Notes: generated by a model from the letters alone, not told the origin. A stretch of 34,304 bases of DNA from Thermoguttaceae bacterium (GCA_017557195.1 JAFZAL010000142.1:1-34304), one strand, 5' to 3'. Positions 15,801-23,196 are shown, counted from the first letter of the stretch. Translations and numbers: made by a program.

Positions 15801-17459
15801 GGCGCCATAGAACTTCGTTCCGGCGATATTCTTTCGTGGGGTGAAGTTAGTTCCATGCGTCTTTGGGATCCCAAGGGAAAGTGTAAAGCGGTTCTGGAAG
15901 GGCATTGGGTCAACGGCGCCAAAGAACTTCGTTCTGGCGACATACTCTCAAGGAGTGGGAAAACCTTGTGTCTTTGTTCTCCGGATGGCGTATATAAAGC
16001 GGTTCTGGAAGGGCATACAGACTGGGTCGAAGACGCCATGGAACTTCGTTCTGGCGATATTCTTTCGTGGAGTGGAGATCACACTTTGCGTCTTTGGTCT
16101 CCGGATGGCGTATGCAAATCGGTTCTTGAAGGGCATACCGCTAGCGTCAAAAACGCCATAGAACTTAATTCTGGCAATATTCTCTCGTCGAGTTGTGATG
16201 ACAACGTACGTCTTTGGTCTCTTGATGAGAATATAAAAGCTGTTTCGGAAGGTCATACAAGCTGGGTCTTTAACGCTCTGGAACTTCGTTCAGGCGATAT
16301 TCTCTCGTGGAGTAATAAAGATACAACCTTGCGCCTTTGGTCTCCGAATGGCGTATGTAAAGCGGTTCTGGAAGGACATACAAACGGCGTCATAGTCGCC
16401 ATAGAACTTCGTTCAGGCGATATTCTCTCGTGGAGTTGGGATCACACTTTGCGTCTTTGGTCTCCGGATGGCGTATGTAAATCGGTTCTGGAAGGGCATA
16501 CAAACGGCGTCAAAAGCGCAATAGAACTTGGTTCCGGCGATATTCTCTCTTGGGGCAATAATATCGACTTGCGCCTTTGGTCTCCGGATGGCGTATGTAA
16601 AGCGGTTCTGGAAGGGCATACAAACTGGGTCGTAGGCGCTATTGAAATTCGTTCTGGTGATATTCTCTCGTGGAGTTACGATCTCACTTTGCGTCTTTGG
16701 TCTCCGGATGGCGTATGTAAAGCGGTTCTGGAAGGACATAATAATGAGGTTAATGGCGCTATAGAACTTCGCTCCGGCGACATTCTCTCGTGGAGTGATG
16801 ATAAAACCTTGCGTCTTTGGTCTCCGGATGGCGTACGTAAAGCGGTTCTGGAAGGGCATAAAGACAACGTCAACTGCGCAATAGAACTTGGTTCAGGCGA
16901 TATTCTCTCATGGTGTTACAGTTATTCAATTTATAATAATAAGGATTACGACTTGCGTCTTTGGTCTCCTGACGGAATCTGCAAAGCGGTTCTGGAAGGA
17001 CATACAGGATTTATTAAACGAGCCATAGAACTTAGCTCTGGCGACATTCTCTCGTTGAGTTGGGATCACACTTTGCGTCTTTGGTCTCCTGATGGAATTT
17101 GTAAAGAGGTAATAGAATTTGACACCCCGCAATACAAATCATATCGTTCATTACTCTATAACAGACAAAACTATTTGCATTTTAATGGCGGACTATCTTC
17201 TTGGGTATTTGAACTGCAGTGCGAATTAAAACCAATTGCTCGATGGAATAATACTTCATGCGATTTTCGTCTTGTCGGCGATGGGCGGATTTGCGTTTGG
17301 TATGGAAAAAACCTCAAATTCCTTCAGCTAAACTATGGGAATCACATGAGCGTATCGTTTGAGCAGGCTCGTCAGCTTCTTGAGGGCGAAATCGACGAGT
17401 CAAGACTGGTTGCGTTCGTTCCTGAATCGAAAGGGACTGCGATTCCGAAAACGGAATAG
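12861..17459 (+). CDS. TIR-NACHT-WD40 protein (NLR-like STAND NTPase, probable immune/conflict gene)
   Basis: 1532 residues in three parts. Residues 1-150 are a TIR domain (IFISYGHEIDVKDEYGKPLY, HEVWLDKERIKEGSEW, then NGVCRDEISIAL); Glu97 is at the usual catalytic position for NAD-cleaving TIRs. Residues about 215-500 are a NACHT-type NTPase: Walker A GPGFGKS (251-257), Walker B ILVDALDE (351-358), sensor-like FFITSRDRD; a helical region follows to about 740. Residues about 745-1415 contain 16 recognisable WD40 repeats of about 40 residues with consensus AIELRSGDILSWS...LRLWSPDGVCKAVLEGH, then about 100 less regular residues. Known relatives are bacterial NLRs in which ligand sensing oligomerises the NTPase and activates the effector; defence here is inferred. 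It stands alone, with its own terminator. No signal peptide or membrane segment, so cytoplasmic. Confidence 0.9.
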   Translation: MNKAAKPLKIFISYGHEIDVKDEYGKPLYPDPNNESVVLKIKAYLESRGHEVWLDKERIKEGSEWRKSIYDGVEWSDVVLICLSRKAMKPNGVCRDEISIALGVRGGNMFPVMLEELEDDEYPAYLLNRQLFARFMDWRLHWTEDSIDESWLDNNLEKLAKALEEKDVWRYGEDMVTLKKFLNPWNMSSRLKSLDRETQCLFNEQTLQNEDVTVHKFCGRKSLFQMFEGKIAQSGQAVRIKSDRVLWLKKGPGFGKSRFAAELLYRYYYAISAAYFIEYNQPDTLAPQTFIKSVAYQLAQANSSYREKLLKYLKENQDEIDLRGDPQTLFKTLVVDLLSDEIDGGRATQWILVDALDEATENGRNEIAALISQNLDRLPPWICFFITSRDRDNAVNRNFAQFTPIDFSEEENVSDVRDYIVNEFEGMEITVSEDLVNILQEKSEGTFLYPEMVFRDLKKNSFTIDDIRDLPSGVIGYIHSQFDRLFGSDIKSYKREICPMLGFILTSCEPIPRAVLKYCLGIRRDSELDDQLEMLGTFFIQSGSADEDTVVPFHKSVIDYCFDKNSSVDYYVYPEEAKVDFANRGLELYKSGALQWTTRTDEKPNIVQCYFLNWLPSHLMNANMTKEAAAVLSDFAFLMKRLRYGNVERIILDYIFYRDALKGVSKDSDSYFDVVCSNAHFLRHDCEVNPAYKIMLQFATEVADDCPVTQAAERWLNPETDESPCDWFWLNKVKRPKEYQPDPCKQVMEYAGDQAILLSNGDVLSWATDDKYLKIWDLKTGVCKAVLEGHTDSVNGAIELRSGDILSWCGGYRCKDRALRLWFPDGKCKAVLVGHAGRVNGAKELRSGDIVSWSEDCKLIIWSPEGKCKAILAGHTDNVNGAIELRSGDILSWCYSYSIYNNKDYDLRLWSPDGTCKAVLKGHTDKINGAIELRSGGILSWSADKTLRLWSINGFRSPDGFLSPDLTCKAVLEGHTDKVNGAIELRSGDILSWGEVSSMRLWDPKGKCKAVLEGHWVNGAKELRSGDILSRSGKTLCLCSPDGVYKAVLEGHTDWVEDAMELRSGDILSWSGDHTLRLWSPDGVCKSVLEGHTASVKNAIELNSGNILSSSCDDNVRLWSLDENIKAVSEGHTSWVFNALELRSGDILSWSNKDTTLRLWSPNGVCKAVLEGHTNGVIVAIELRSGDILSWSWDHTLRLWSPDGVCKSVLEGHTNGVKSAIELGSGDILSWGNNIDLRLWSPDGVCKAVLEGHTNWVVGAIEIRSGDILSWSYDLTLRLWSPDGVCKAVLEGHNNEVNGAIELRSGDILSWSDDKTLRLWSPDGVRKAVLEGHKDNVNCAIELGSGDILSWCYSYSIYNNKDYDLRLWSPDGICKAVLEGHTGFIKRAIELSSGDILSLSWDHTLRLWSPDGICKEVIEFDTPQYKSYRSLLYNRQNYLHFNGGLSSWVFELQCELKPIARWNNTSCDFRLVGDGRICVWYGKNLKFLQLNYGNHMSVSFEQARQLLEGEIDESRLVAFVPESKGTAIPKTE
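15184..17112 (+). repeat. WD40-coding direct repeats, about 120-nt period, nearly identical
   Basis: Sixteen coding repeats share long stretches such as CTTTGGTCTCCGGATGGCGT and GTAAAGCGGTTCTGGAAGG, including at silent positions. Repeats 4 and 15 share an identical 76-nt block (15528-15603 and 16902-16977) carrying the insertion SYSIYNNKDYD. Variation concentrates in the residues after GHT and around SW..D..L. This pattern suggests recent amplification or gene conversion. Confidence 0.85.
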
Positions 17460-17496
17460 CCCTCTGACTGACAAGCGAAGATTCAAACCAACTCAC

Positions 17497-17530
17497 AGAA
17501 CCTGCGGTTAACCCGAATCGCAGGTTCTTT
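17497..17530 (+). terminator. Terminator of the TIR-NACHT-WD40 gene
   Basis: AGAACCTGCG (17497-17506) pairs perfectly with CGCAGGTTCT (17519-17528). It is followed by TTGTTGG, a short T-rich tail, and begins 37 nt after the stop codon. Confidence 0.65.
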
Positions 17531-17642
17531 TGTTGGCTGTTTGATCGCTTTTTTCGTTTGATCTCGGTAATCGTCTCAAATTCTCCCAGGAACAGAGGTT
17601 CCTGTCGGCCTTGCATAACTCCTTTGATATACAGGAATTAAC

Positions 17643-17744
17643 ATGTAACGTCCATCCAGTTTTGAGAATGTTCAAATGATTGACGTTTCCGCTGTTCAGG
17701 CGAACTCGACGGCGGAAGTCTCCCAAAATCTCCAGAACATGTAA
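17643..17744 (+). pseudogene. deoC 5'-end relic
   Basis: A dead copy of the first ~30 codons of deoC, whose intact gene is at 22090. Bases 17672-17718 are identical over 47 nt to 22119-22165. Similarity extends upstream through TCCAG and the start codon into the leader (ATATACAGGA, then ATG). In the deoC frame it reads M-stop-RPSSFENVQMIDVSAVQ and continues to NSTAE, then diverges and hits TAA at 17742-17744, against MGRLSRFEIAQMIDVSAVQ... in deoC. Codon 2 is TAA, so no DeoC peptide starts here. About 100 nt of the copy remain. The perfect block inside a decayed flank suggests selection on that segment or recent sequence exchange. Confidence 0.8.
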
Positions 17745-17885
17745 AGCCGCTCCGATCTGCAGGTTTGCGGGCATCTTTATCTTTCTATATTACCCAACCT
17801 CTCAATCTATGTCAAATTTTCTCTGTATTCACTAAAAATTTCTCTAAAATTAGAAAATATCTCTAAGATAATTCCAAAATCATGG

Positions 17886-17891
17886 TATAAT
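17886..17891 (+). promoter_or_regulatory. Putative -10 box for the first PEP-CTERM cassette
   Basis: TATAAT sits 69 nt before the preferred start at 17961 in a very AT-rich region. No convincing -35 is seen. The upstream 17815-17870 has repeated TTTCTCTAAAA/ATATCTCTAAG motifs. Confidence 0.4.
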
Positions 17892-17960
17892 ATATTATGG
17901 TTCCAAAAACCCTAAGTGTATATTATACAAAACTTTACAACCTCACAAAAGTTCACTATT

Positions 17961-20009
17961 ATGAATAACCGCAATAATATTTCGTGTTTTGACGTCCGCG
18001 TTGCTATCGCGATTTTTGCAATCGTACTTTTTAGTTCCGCTATCAGCATGGCAGATACCAAAGTTTGGACCGGAGGCGGTGAAAACGCCAATGTCTCCAA
18101 TCCTGCCAACTGGTCAGGTAACTCTGCGCCGGGCAACGGCGACGCGTGGGAATTCGGCGCAGTCGGGTCGTCCGGATATAATATCACAAACGATTACGGT
18201 TCTGGAACCTATAATTCAGGCATCACGTTTACAGAAGCGGCAACCGGCTCTTATACGATTTCGCCAAACTGGACGTGCCAAACCGGCGACATTGTCAACA
18301 ACAGTTCATACCCTCAATATGTCAGTCTTGGTCATGAATTGCACAACAGTATTACAATCAACGCCGCTAACGGAGACTTGGTATTATCGCAATACAACAC
18401 GATTAATCTCTACGGTAATAATTTGACCATTGACGGCAGTCATACTGTTTCTGTTGCAATAATAATTGCAGGTAACGGATCGGTACTTATAAATCCGGAC
18501 GCAACGCTTGCAGTTTCTTCACAAATTTATGACAGCGTCCAATCAATTACAATTAAACCAGGCGCAGCGCTTCAATTTGCAAATCACGATACATTTGGCA
18601 ATCATCTTTCTCACTCGTCCGTCCAACTTATTGCAGATGGAGGAACTATTACCAACCAACCCGGCTGGTTTAACACGTTAAATCTCGTAACGCTTAAAAA
18701 TGGCGGAAAGATTATTGATAATTCCGGACACTACATCTGGACGTCATTTCAACTGGTCGGCGAATGCAACGTTACAGCCGATTCGCCGCTCAGCGCCGAT
18801 CAAATCTCTACTATCGGCATTGGAACTGTCGGCGAATACAATGGCATTGTTCCATTCGGCGTCAATTTCAAGGTTGACGACGTTACCGGAAATAATTCGA
18901 CTGACTTGCTGGTATCAGCTCGTTTAAGAGATGCTGGCAGAGCCGGCGATGGCGGCGGCTACTTCACCAAGTCCGGCGCGGGTACAATGGAATTGACCGC
19001 TTTTAATGAAATTACAGGCAATGTAACCATTTCCGAAGGTACGCTAAAGCTGTCTGAAAACGGTACGTTTGGATATGGTTCTGTTACCAATAACGCATCA
19101 TTAGAATTTGCTTACAATTCCGATCAGACGACGATTGGAAACCTCATTTCCGGAACGGGTGAGTTAATCAAAACCGGCGCTGGAACGCTCACGCTGACTC
19201 AAGCTCCTGCTTATACCGGCGCTACCACGATTGAATCAGGAACGCTATCGCTCTCGACAGACGCAACGTTGTACAATCTTTCCGGAGGAAGTCTTGACGA
19301 AAACGGTCAAATTGCCGTTGCCGCTCATTTGGACGCGTCAGGCAAGACTTTGACGCTTAGTAACAACAAAGATTCAAAATTCGTCGGGTCTATTACAGCG
19401 GGAACAATCGAAAAGATTGACAACAAAGTGTTACAGATTTATGCCGACGCTCAAAATAAAGTTTCTGCTGACAGTCTGCTCGTTTCTTCCGGCGAACTGG
19501 ATTTCAAAGGTTATTTTGAAGGCAATATTGAAGTCATCAACGGCGCTGTTTTTTCGCCTGGCAATTCCGTTGGAGAAGCCAATCTGACAGGCTCCATCTC
19601 CTTTACAAGCGCTGCCGCCGCGTCAAACGGCGTCGCGCTGTTTGAGTTTGGCGAGTATACCGGGGAAGACGTAAATCACGACACATTTGTTCTCGGAAGC
19701 GATAACCTCTTTATAGCAGACGATGGCGTTATTCGTTTGTTATTTGAAAGCGAAGACTCAGCGGCTCAATGGGCAACAAAGGACAAGGAATATAAGCTGG
19801 TAACTAACGGCGGATTCTCAAATGACGATTATTCTCCGTGGCTGTCGAATTATACGGATTGGTTCAAACTGACCGGTAAAGACGACAGTCTTTATCTTGT
19901 CGGTCAGAGAAGCGCACCTGAACCCGGCTCCGGCGTTCCGGAACCGTCTACGTGGGCGCTATTAGCGCTTGGGGTTGTCGTATTATTCCTGCGCAAGCGA
20001 AAGAATTAA
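17961..20009 (+). CDS. Autotransporter-repeat PEP-CTERM surface protein (cassette 1)
   Basis: Predicted exported or surface protein. The frame is open from 17916, but ATG 17961 is preferred because MNNRNNISCF followed by a hydrophobic stretch ending SMADTKVW aligns with the paralogue at 24824. The body is repeat-rich beta structure: GSYTISPNWTCQTGDIVNNS, then DGSHTVSVAI, then autotransporter-associated beta-strand repeats (TKSGAGTMELTAFNEITGNV and IKTGAGTLTLTQAPAYTGAT), then FSPGNSVGEA. The C-terminus VPEPSTWALLALGVVVLFLR plus KRKN is a PEP-CTERM sorting signal: PEP motif, helix, basic tail, processed by an exosortase. No Shine-Dalgarno. The terminator hairpin at 20076 separates it from the DUF1559 gene. 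Role unknown; surface adhesion or envelope structure is a guess. Confidence 0.85.
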   Translation: MNNRNNISCFDVRVAIAIFAIVLFSSAISMADTKVWTGGGENANVSNPANWSGNSAPGNGDAWEFGAVGSSGYNITNDYGSGTYNSGITFTEAATGSYTISPNWTCQTGDIVNNSSYPQYVSLGHELHNSITINAANGDLVLSQYNTINLYGNNLTIDGSHTVSVAIIIAGNGSVLINPDATLAVSSQIYDSVQSITIKPGAALQFANHDTFGNHLSHSSVQLIADGGTITNQPGWFNTLNLVTLKNGGKIIDNSGHYIWTSFQLVGECNVTADSPLSADQISTIGIGTVGEYNGIVPFGVNFKVDDVTGNNSTDLLVSARLRDAGRAGDGGGYFTKSGAGTMELTAFNEITGNVTISEGTLKLSENGTFGYGSVTNNASLEFAYNSDQTTIGNLISGTGELIKTGAGTLTLTQAPAYTGATTIESGTLSLSTDATLYNLSGGSLDENGQIAVAAHLDASGKTLTLSNNKDSKFVGSITAGTIEKIDNKVLQIYADAQNKVSADSLLVSSGELDFKGYFEGNIEVINGAVFSPGNSVGEANLTGSISFTSAAAASNGVALFEFGEYTGEDVNHDTFVLGSDNLFIADDGVIRLLFESEDSAAQWATKDKEYKLVTNGGFSNDDYSPWLSNYTDWFKLTGKDDSLYLVGQRSAPEPGSGVPEPSTWALLALGVVVLFLRKRKN

Positions 20010-20075
20010 ATGAAAGGCGGTAACGGAGCGAACAACGTGAGCGTAGTTACGCTTTGTTCGTAAACAAATAGCGAT

Positions 20076-20099
20076 AAGCGGGAGGAAACTCCCGCTTTT
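20076..20099 (+). terminator. Terminator or attenuator hairpin between PEP-CTERM and DUF1559 genes (cassette 1)
   Basis: AAGCGGGAG (20076-20084), GAAA loop, CTCCCGCTT (20089-20097), then TT. The same structure with its flanks is conserved in cassette 2 at 26787-26811. It lies only 15 nt before the next start codon, so it may set the expression ratio of the two genes rather than fully terminate. Confidence 0.75.
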
Positions 20100-20114
20100 C
20101 ATTAATAAACAGTC

Positions 20115-21098
20115 ATGTCAGGATTTATGAAACGCAACGGATTTACATTGGTAGAATTGCTGGTCGTCATTGCGATTATTGCCGTTTTGATTGGCTTGCT
20201 TCTGCCGGCGGTTCAAGCGGCTCGAGAAGCGGCGCGGCGAATGCAGTGTACCAACAATATCAAGCAGATTACGCTTGCCGTTATTGGCTATGAAGCAACT
20301 TATAAGGTTTACTGCTGCGGGTCGTATGGATATATCGATAACGAAGGCCAACCGGATGCCTGGATGCGCCGAAGCTGGTATTATCACATTCTGCCGTATA
20401 TCGAGCAGAACGTCCTGTACGACGTCTATAACGAACATTATCAACATCCTGAAGCCTCCCCCGGCGGACGCGGGGCTTTCGATTACACCAATTTGCCGGC
20501 AAAAACAACCATCGTTCCCACGTTGATGTGTCCGGACGACCAAAACAATCCCAAAGTTCATAACGGATCATCGCTTCAAAACCAGCAGGGATTTCATGGA
20601 AATTACGTTGGCAACGGCGGCAATACGTATTTCAACGTAGACGCTTCCGGCGCCTGGAAACAGGAAGCCTGCATGGACCTTAACGGAATTTTTCCACCTC
20701 TGAGAGCAATTAAACCGGCGCATGTTACAGATGGAACGTCGAACACGTTGATGTTCAGCGAAATTCGTCTTGTTCCAGACGGCGCTCAAGGAACCGGAAA
20801 AGAAGATATTCGCGGTCGGCTTATCAACTGTCGTCATACCGGCGCGCTGTTTTCCACGTTGTACGCGCCCAACACATCAGAACCTGACCGGCATCATTAC
20901 TGTATTTCTACGGTATACGCCCCGTGTACAAACACCAACCAGAAAAATCTCGTCTCCGCCCGATCCTATCACAGCGGCGGCGTTGCCGCCTCTATGTGCG
21001 ATGGTTCCGTAACCTTTATTTCTGAAACCGTTGACCTGGAAGCGTATCACGCCATGGGAAGCCGCGATGGTATGGAAACCGCATTTTTAGACGAATGA
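20115..21098 (+). CDS. DUF1559 (H-X9-DG) pilin-like protein, cassette 1
   Basis: The N-terminus MKRNGFTLVELLVVIAIIAV is a type IV prepilin/pseudopilin signal with cleavage at G|F and the conserved Glu at +5. This is followed by PAVQAAREAARRMQCTNNIK, the start of the DUF1559 domain. The domain includes AHVTDGTSNTLMFSE and ends with HSGGVAASMCDG, an exact H-X9-DG motif. DUF1559 proteins are present in very large numbers in Planctomycetota and their function is unknown; inner-membrane insertion and pseudopilin-like assembly are inferred. The ATG at 20115 (MSGF...) is used because it is conserved in the paralogue; the second ATG at 20127 is equally possible. The lipoprotein gene follows after 57 nt. 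Confidence 0.9.
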   Translation: MSGFMKRNGFTLVELLVVIAIIAVLIGLLLPAVQAAREAARRMQCTNNIKQITLAVIGYEATYKVYCCGSYGYIDNEGQPDAWMRRSWYYHILPYIEQNVLYDVYNEHYQHPEASPGGRGAFDYTNLPAKTTIVPTLMCPDDQNNPKVHNGSSLQNQQGFHGNYVGNGGNTYFNVDASGAWKQEACMDLNGIFPPLRAIKPAHVTDGTSNTLMFSEIRLVPDGAQGTGKEDIRGRLINCRHTGALFSTLYAPNTSEPDRHHYCISTVYAPCTNTNQKNLVSARSYHSGGVAASMCDGSVTFISETVDLEAYHAMGSRDGMETAFLDE

Positions 21099-21155
21099 TT
21101 CCCTGGCGCTTTCGTCCATCCCGTTTTTGTTTAACAATCAGAAACTATCAATAAT

Positions 21156-21539
21156 ATGAACCCTCGAACGCTTTTATTTTTATTGACGATATGCGCTTTA
21201 ACCCTTACGCTTTCCAGCTGCGGAAAAGAAAAACTCTATACGGTTAGCGGAACGGTAACCTATAAAGGCGAGCTTGTTCCTGACGGCTCCATTTCTTTTG
21301 TTCCCGGCGATCCCAAGCTGTCTCCGCAAGGGGCGTCTATTCGCGATGGGAAATACATAGCTCAAGTTCGAAAAGGTATCATGACCGTCAAAATCACCGG
21401 TTCAAAGATAGACCCTAAACAAAAGATGTTCGATGGAAGCCCATTCTGGACGGATTTTGTTCCGGAAAAGTACAGTACGCAGTCAACGCTGACGGTCGAG
21501 ATTACCGGGAATCAAACAGAGAACTTTGATTTGGAGTAA
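21156..21539 (+). CDS. Small transthyretin-like lipoprotein, cassette 1
   Basis: 127 residues. The signal peptide ends in the lipobox LSSC (Cys22), so a lipid-anchored envelope protein is expected. The mature part KEKLYTVSGTVTYKGELVPD, then SISFVPGDP, then GKYIAQVRKGIMTVKITGSK resembles the carboxypeptidase-regulatory/transthyretin-like beta-sandwich lipoproteins that Planctomycetota often encode beside DUF1559 genes. The paralogue at 27872 is closely similar. Function is unknown; the context suggests it works with the DUF1559 protein. Confidence 0.82.
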   Translation: MNPRTLLFLLTICALTLTLSSCGKEKLYTVSGTVTYKGELVPDGSISFVPGDPKLSPQGASIRDGKYIAQVRKGIMTVKITGSKIDPKQKMFDGSPFWTDFVPEKYSTQSTLTVEITGNQTENFDLE

Positions 21540-21667
21540 ATCTTCAACGCAAGTTTAACGAATATCAGACTGCAGGAGATTAGCAGAACGGAACATTTCA
21601 GCAGGGCGTTTTTATAATGCCCGGGCTTTGCAAATATTTCCTGAGTTTAAAAATTTGTCCGATGAGA

Positions 21668-21945
21668 GATGATACGTCGCATTAGCGACAGCGGACGTTA
21701 GTCCGCTAAGTCCCGAAGGGACGACATCTCTATAACCGGCGGTTTCAACCGCCGGAGGGAGACTGTAACAAAATAAATAATCGACAAATACCCTTTTCTT
21801 GTCCTCATGGCGCTGGCAGCGTCGTGAGGGCAAGAAAAGGGACTGACTCGATTAGGGGGAGCGAAGAGGGCTTCTCCGCCTGTAGACTAAAGTCGACGGT
21901 TATAGAAATGGCGTCCCCTTCGGGATGCGATTCTGCTTCTCATCT
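21668..21945. repeat. Composite nested inverted-repeat element (MITE-like)
   Basis: The left part (21668-21763: CCCGAAGGGACGACATCTC, TATAACCGGCGGTTTCAACC) recurs diverged and inverted in the right part (21880-21935). Between them is a 17-bp hairpin, CCCTTTTCTTGTCCTCA (21791-21807) with TGAGGGCAAGAAAAGGG (21825-21841), one G-T pair, enclosing CGCTGGCAGCG. No transposase. It could be a non-autonomous mobile element or a dispersed REP-like sequence. Confidence 0.6.
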
Positions 21946-22005
21946 TGTCTGTTTATACAAGATTTTTATATACGCCCAAAAACGTTCTGCCTTTTTGTTT
22001 ACCTA

Positions 22006-22034
22006 TTGACATTGATTCTTGCAGGGGTTATAAT
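22006..22034 (+). promoter_or_regulatory. Consensus sigma-70 promoter of deoC
   Basis: TTGACA (22006-22011), a 17-nt spacer and TATAAT (22029-22034) form a perfect consensus, about 56 nt before the deoC start. It indicates constitutive, fairly strong transcription. The leader ends ATATACAGGACAAAAC; CAGGA may act as Shine-Dalgarno. Confidence 0.85.
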
Positions 22035-22089
22035 TTCAAGAAAAATAGCAAATTCTTTTTTTGAAATCCAATAATATACAGGACAAAAC

Positions 22090-22803
22090 ATGGGACGATT
22101 ATCCAGATTTGAGATTGCTCAAATGATTGACGTTTCCGCTGTTCAGGCGAACTCGACGGCGGAAGAGGTTCAAAACGTTATCGCGCTGGCGTGCGAGTTC
22201 GACTGCATTGCCGTTTACGCGCTGGGCGAACAGACGCGGGACATTTTCAAAACCCTGCCGGCGATCAACCAGCAGCGCTTGGCGGCGGGCAAGCCAAAGG
22301 TGAAAATCGGCGGCGTTGCCGGGTTCCCGGACGGCGGCGTTATGACGTCAGTCAAGGCGTACGAAGCCGCCCAAATGGTTGAGCTGGGCTGCGACGAAAT
22401 CGACATGGTCATGAACATCGGCTTGGCGCTGTCCGGACAATGGGATCGCGTCGGCGCCGATATTGCCGCCGTCAAACAGGCGATCGGTTCGGTTCCCCTC
22501 AAGGTCATTCTGGAATGCGGCTATCTCAACGACGACCAGATCGCTCAGGCGGCGATTACCGCGGCGGACGCTGGCGCGGACTGGGTCAAGTCCGGAACCG
22601 GCTGGACGGAAAAGAAGACGTCCGTTCACACCATTGAAGTCATGAAACAGGCTGTCGGCGACCGCTGTCTGGTCAAAGCCGCCGGCGGCGTTCGCGACCT
22701 CGACACCCTGCTGGCTATGTACGACGTCGGCGCCAGACGATTCGGCATCGGCGTCCGCACCGCCCGAGCCATCCTCGAAGCGGCGGCTCAGGAAAGGCAG
22801 TAG
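22090..22803 (+). CDS. deoC: Deoxyribose-phosphate aldolase DeoC
   Basis: Cleaves 2-deoxyribose-5-phosphate to glyceraldehyde-3-phosphate and acetaldehyde in nucleoside catabolism; cytoplasmic class I aldolase. Family motifs are KIGGVAGFPDGGVMTSVKAY, ELGCDEIDMVMNIG, KVILECGYLNDDQIAQAAI, DWVKSGTGW with the Schiff-base Lys167, and VKAAGGVRD with the proton-relay Lys196. 237 residues is a normal length. It lies between the two surface-protein cassettes with its own promoter and no partner nucleoside genes here. The first codons are duplicated as a pseudogene at 17643-17744. Confidence 0.95.
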   Translation: MGRLSRFEIAQMIDVSAVQANSTAEEVQNVIALACEFDCIAVYALGEQTRDIFKTLPAINQQRLAAGKPKVKIGGVAGFPDGGVMTSVKAYEAAQMVELGCDEIDMVMNIGLALSGQWDRVGADIAAVKQAIGSVPLKVILECGYLNDDQIAQAAITAADAGADWVKSGTGWTEKKTSVHTIEVMKQAVGDRCLVKAAGGVRDLDTLLAMYDVGARRFGIGVRTARAILEAAAQERQ

Positions 22804-22827
22804 GCAATAGACAGTAGGCAGTAGGGA
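22797..22827 (+). repeat. GGCAGTA heptamer repeat at the 3' end of deoC
   Basis: Units GGCAGTA, GGCAATA, GACAGTA, GGCAGTA, with the first overlapping the deoC stop codon (TAG at 22801-22803). The last coding residues (ERQ) are thus read into the repeat, suggesting that repeat spread may have trimmed the gene's end. Confidence 0.6.
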
Positions 22828-22964
22828 CGCTTCGCGCTCCCCGTTGTTTGTGAGCGGGTCAGTCCGCACACGGATTTTACGGATTAGACGGATTTTCACC
22901 GATTGGTTACTGGATGTTCGAAGTGTGAAATACCGTATTGCGTAAGCCGAACACGCGCTCGGAT

Positions 22965-22984
22965 GGCGCCCGTCCCCGGGCGCC
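22965..22984 (+). other. GC-rich hairpin downstream of deoC
   Basis: GGCGCCCG (22965-22972) pairs with CGGGCGCC (22977-22984) around TCCC. It is followed by TTGTTGG rather than a T-run. Possible weak terminator or part of the repeat mosaic. Confidence 0.45.
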
Positions 22985-23035
22985 TTGTTGGAACAAGAAA
23001 TAACTTTATTCGCAGGAAAGCCAGCTCGAACAACC

Positions 23036-23123
23036 GGATCGCGGCAGTCCCCTGCCGCTCCCTGCCCCGCCGACAACCTTCGCCGCAGCCGAAAACCTAT
23101 CTGGATCGCGGACGTAAGTCCGC
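23036..23123 (+). repeat. Modular palindromic repeat, copy 1
   Basis: Three palindromic modules in order: GCGGCAGTCCCCTGCCGC, then CTTCGCCGCAGCCGAA, then GCGGACGTAAGTCCGC. The same modules in the same order occur at 24518-24611. The two copies flank the cyclase-fold gene as direct repeats. Confidence 0.75.
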
Positions 23124-23196
23124 ATCAGAAACCTCACGCAAAGTTCGCAAAGTTCGCAAAGATATAAATAACGAACGCGAAGCGTTCAACGTACTG

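Noticed and set aside
15184..17112. Possible CRISPR-like repeat array
   Set aside because: The 120-nt units stay in frame, encode WD40 motifs and have no repeat/spacer division.
15572..17132. Several antisense frames with repeated peptides such as MPFQNRFTYAIRRPKTQ
   Set aside because: They are reverse readings of the WD40 repeats; periodicity comes from the coding array, not a second gene.
17508..17774. 88-codon minus-strand frame
   Set aside because: Covers a terminator hairpin and the deoC relic; no start signal or family match.
21824..22009. 61-codon plus-strand frame
   Set aside because: Lies within the composite inverted-repeat element and its AT-rich flank; no start signal or family.
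22348..23076. 242-codon minus-strand frame
   Set aside because: Antisense to deoC and read through heptamer repeats (the SLLPTVYCLLPF part is repeat translation).
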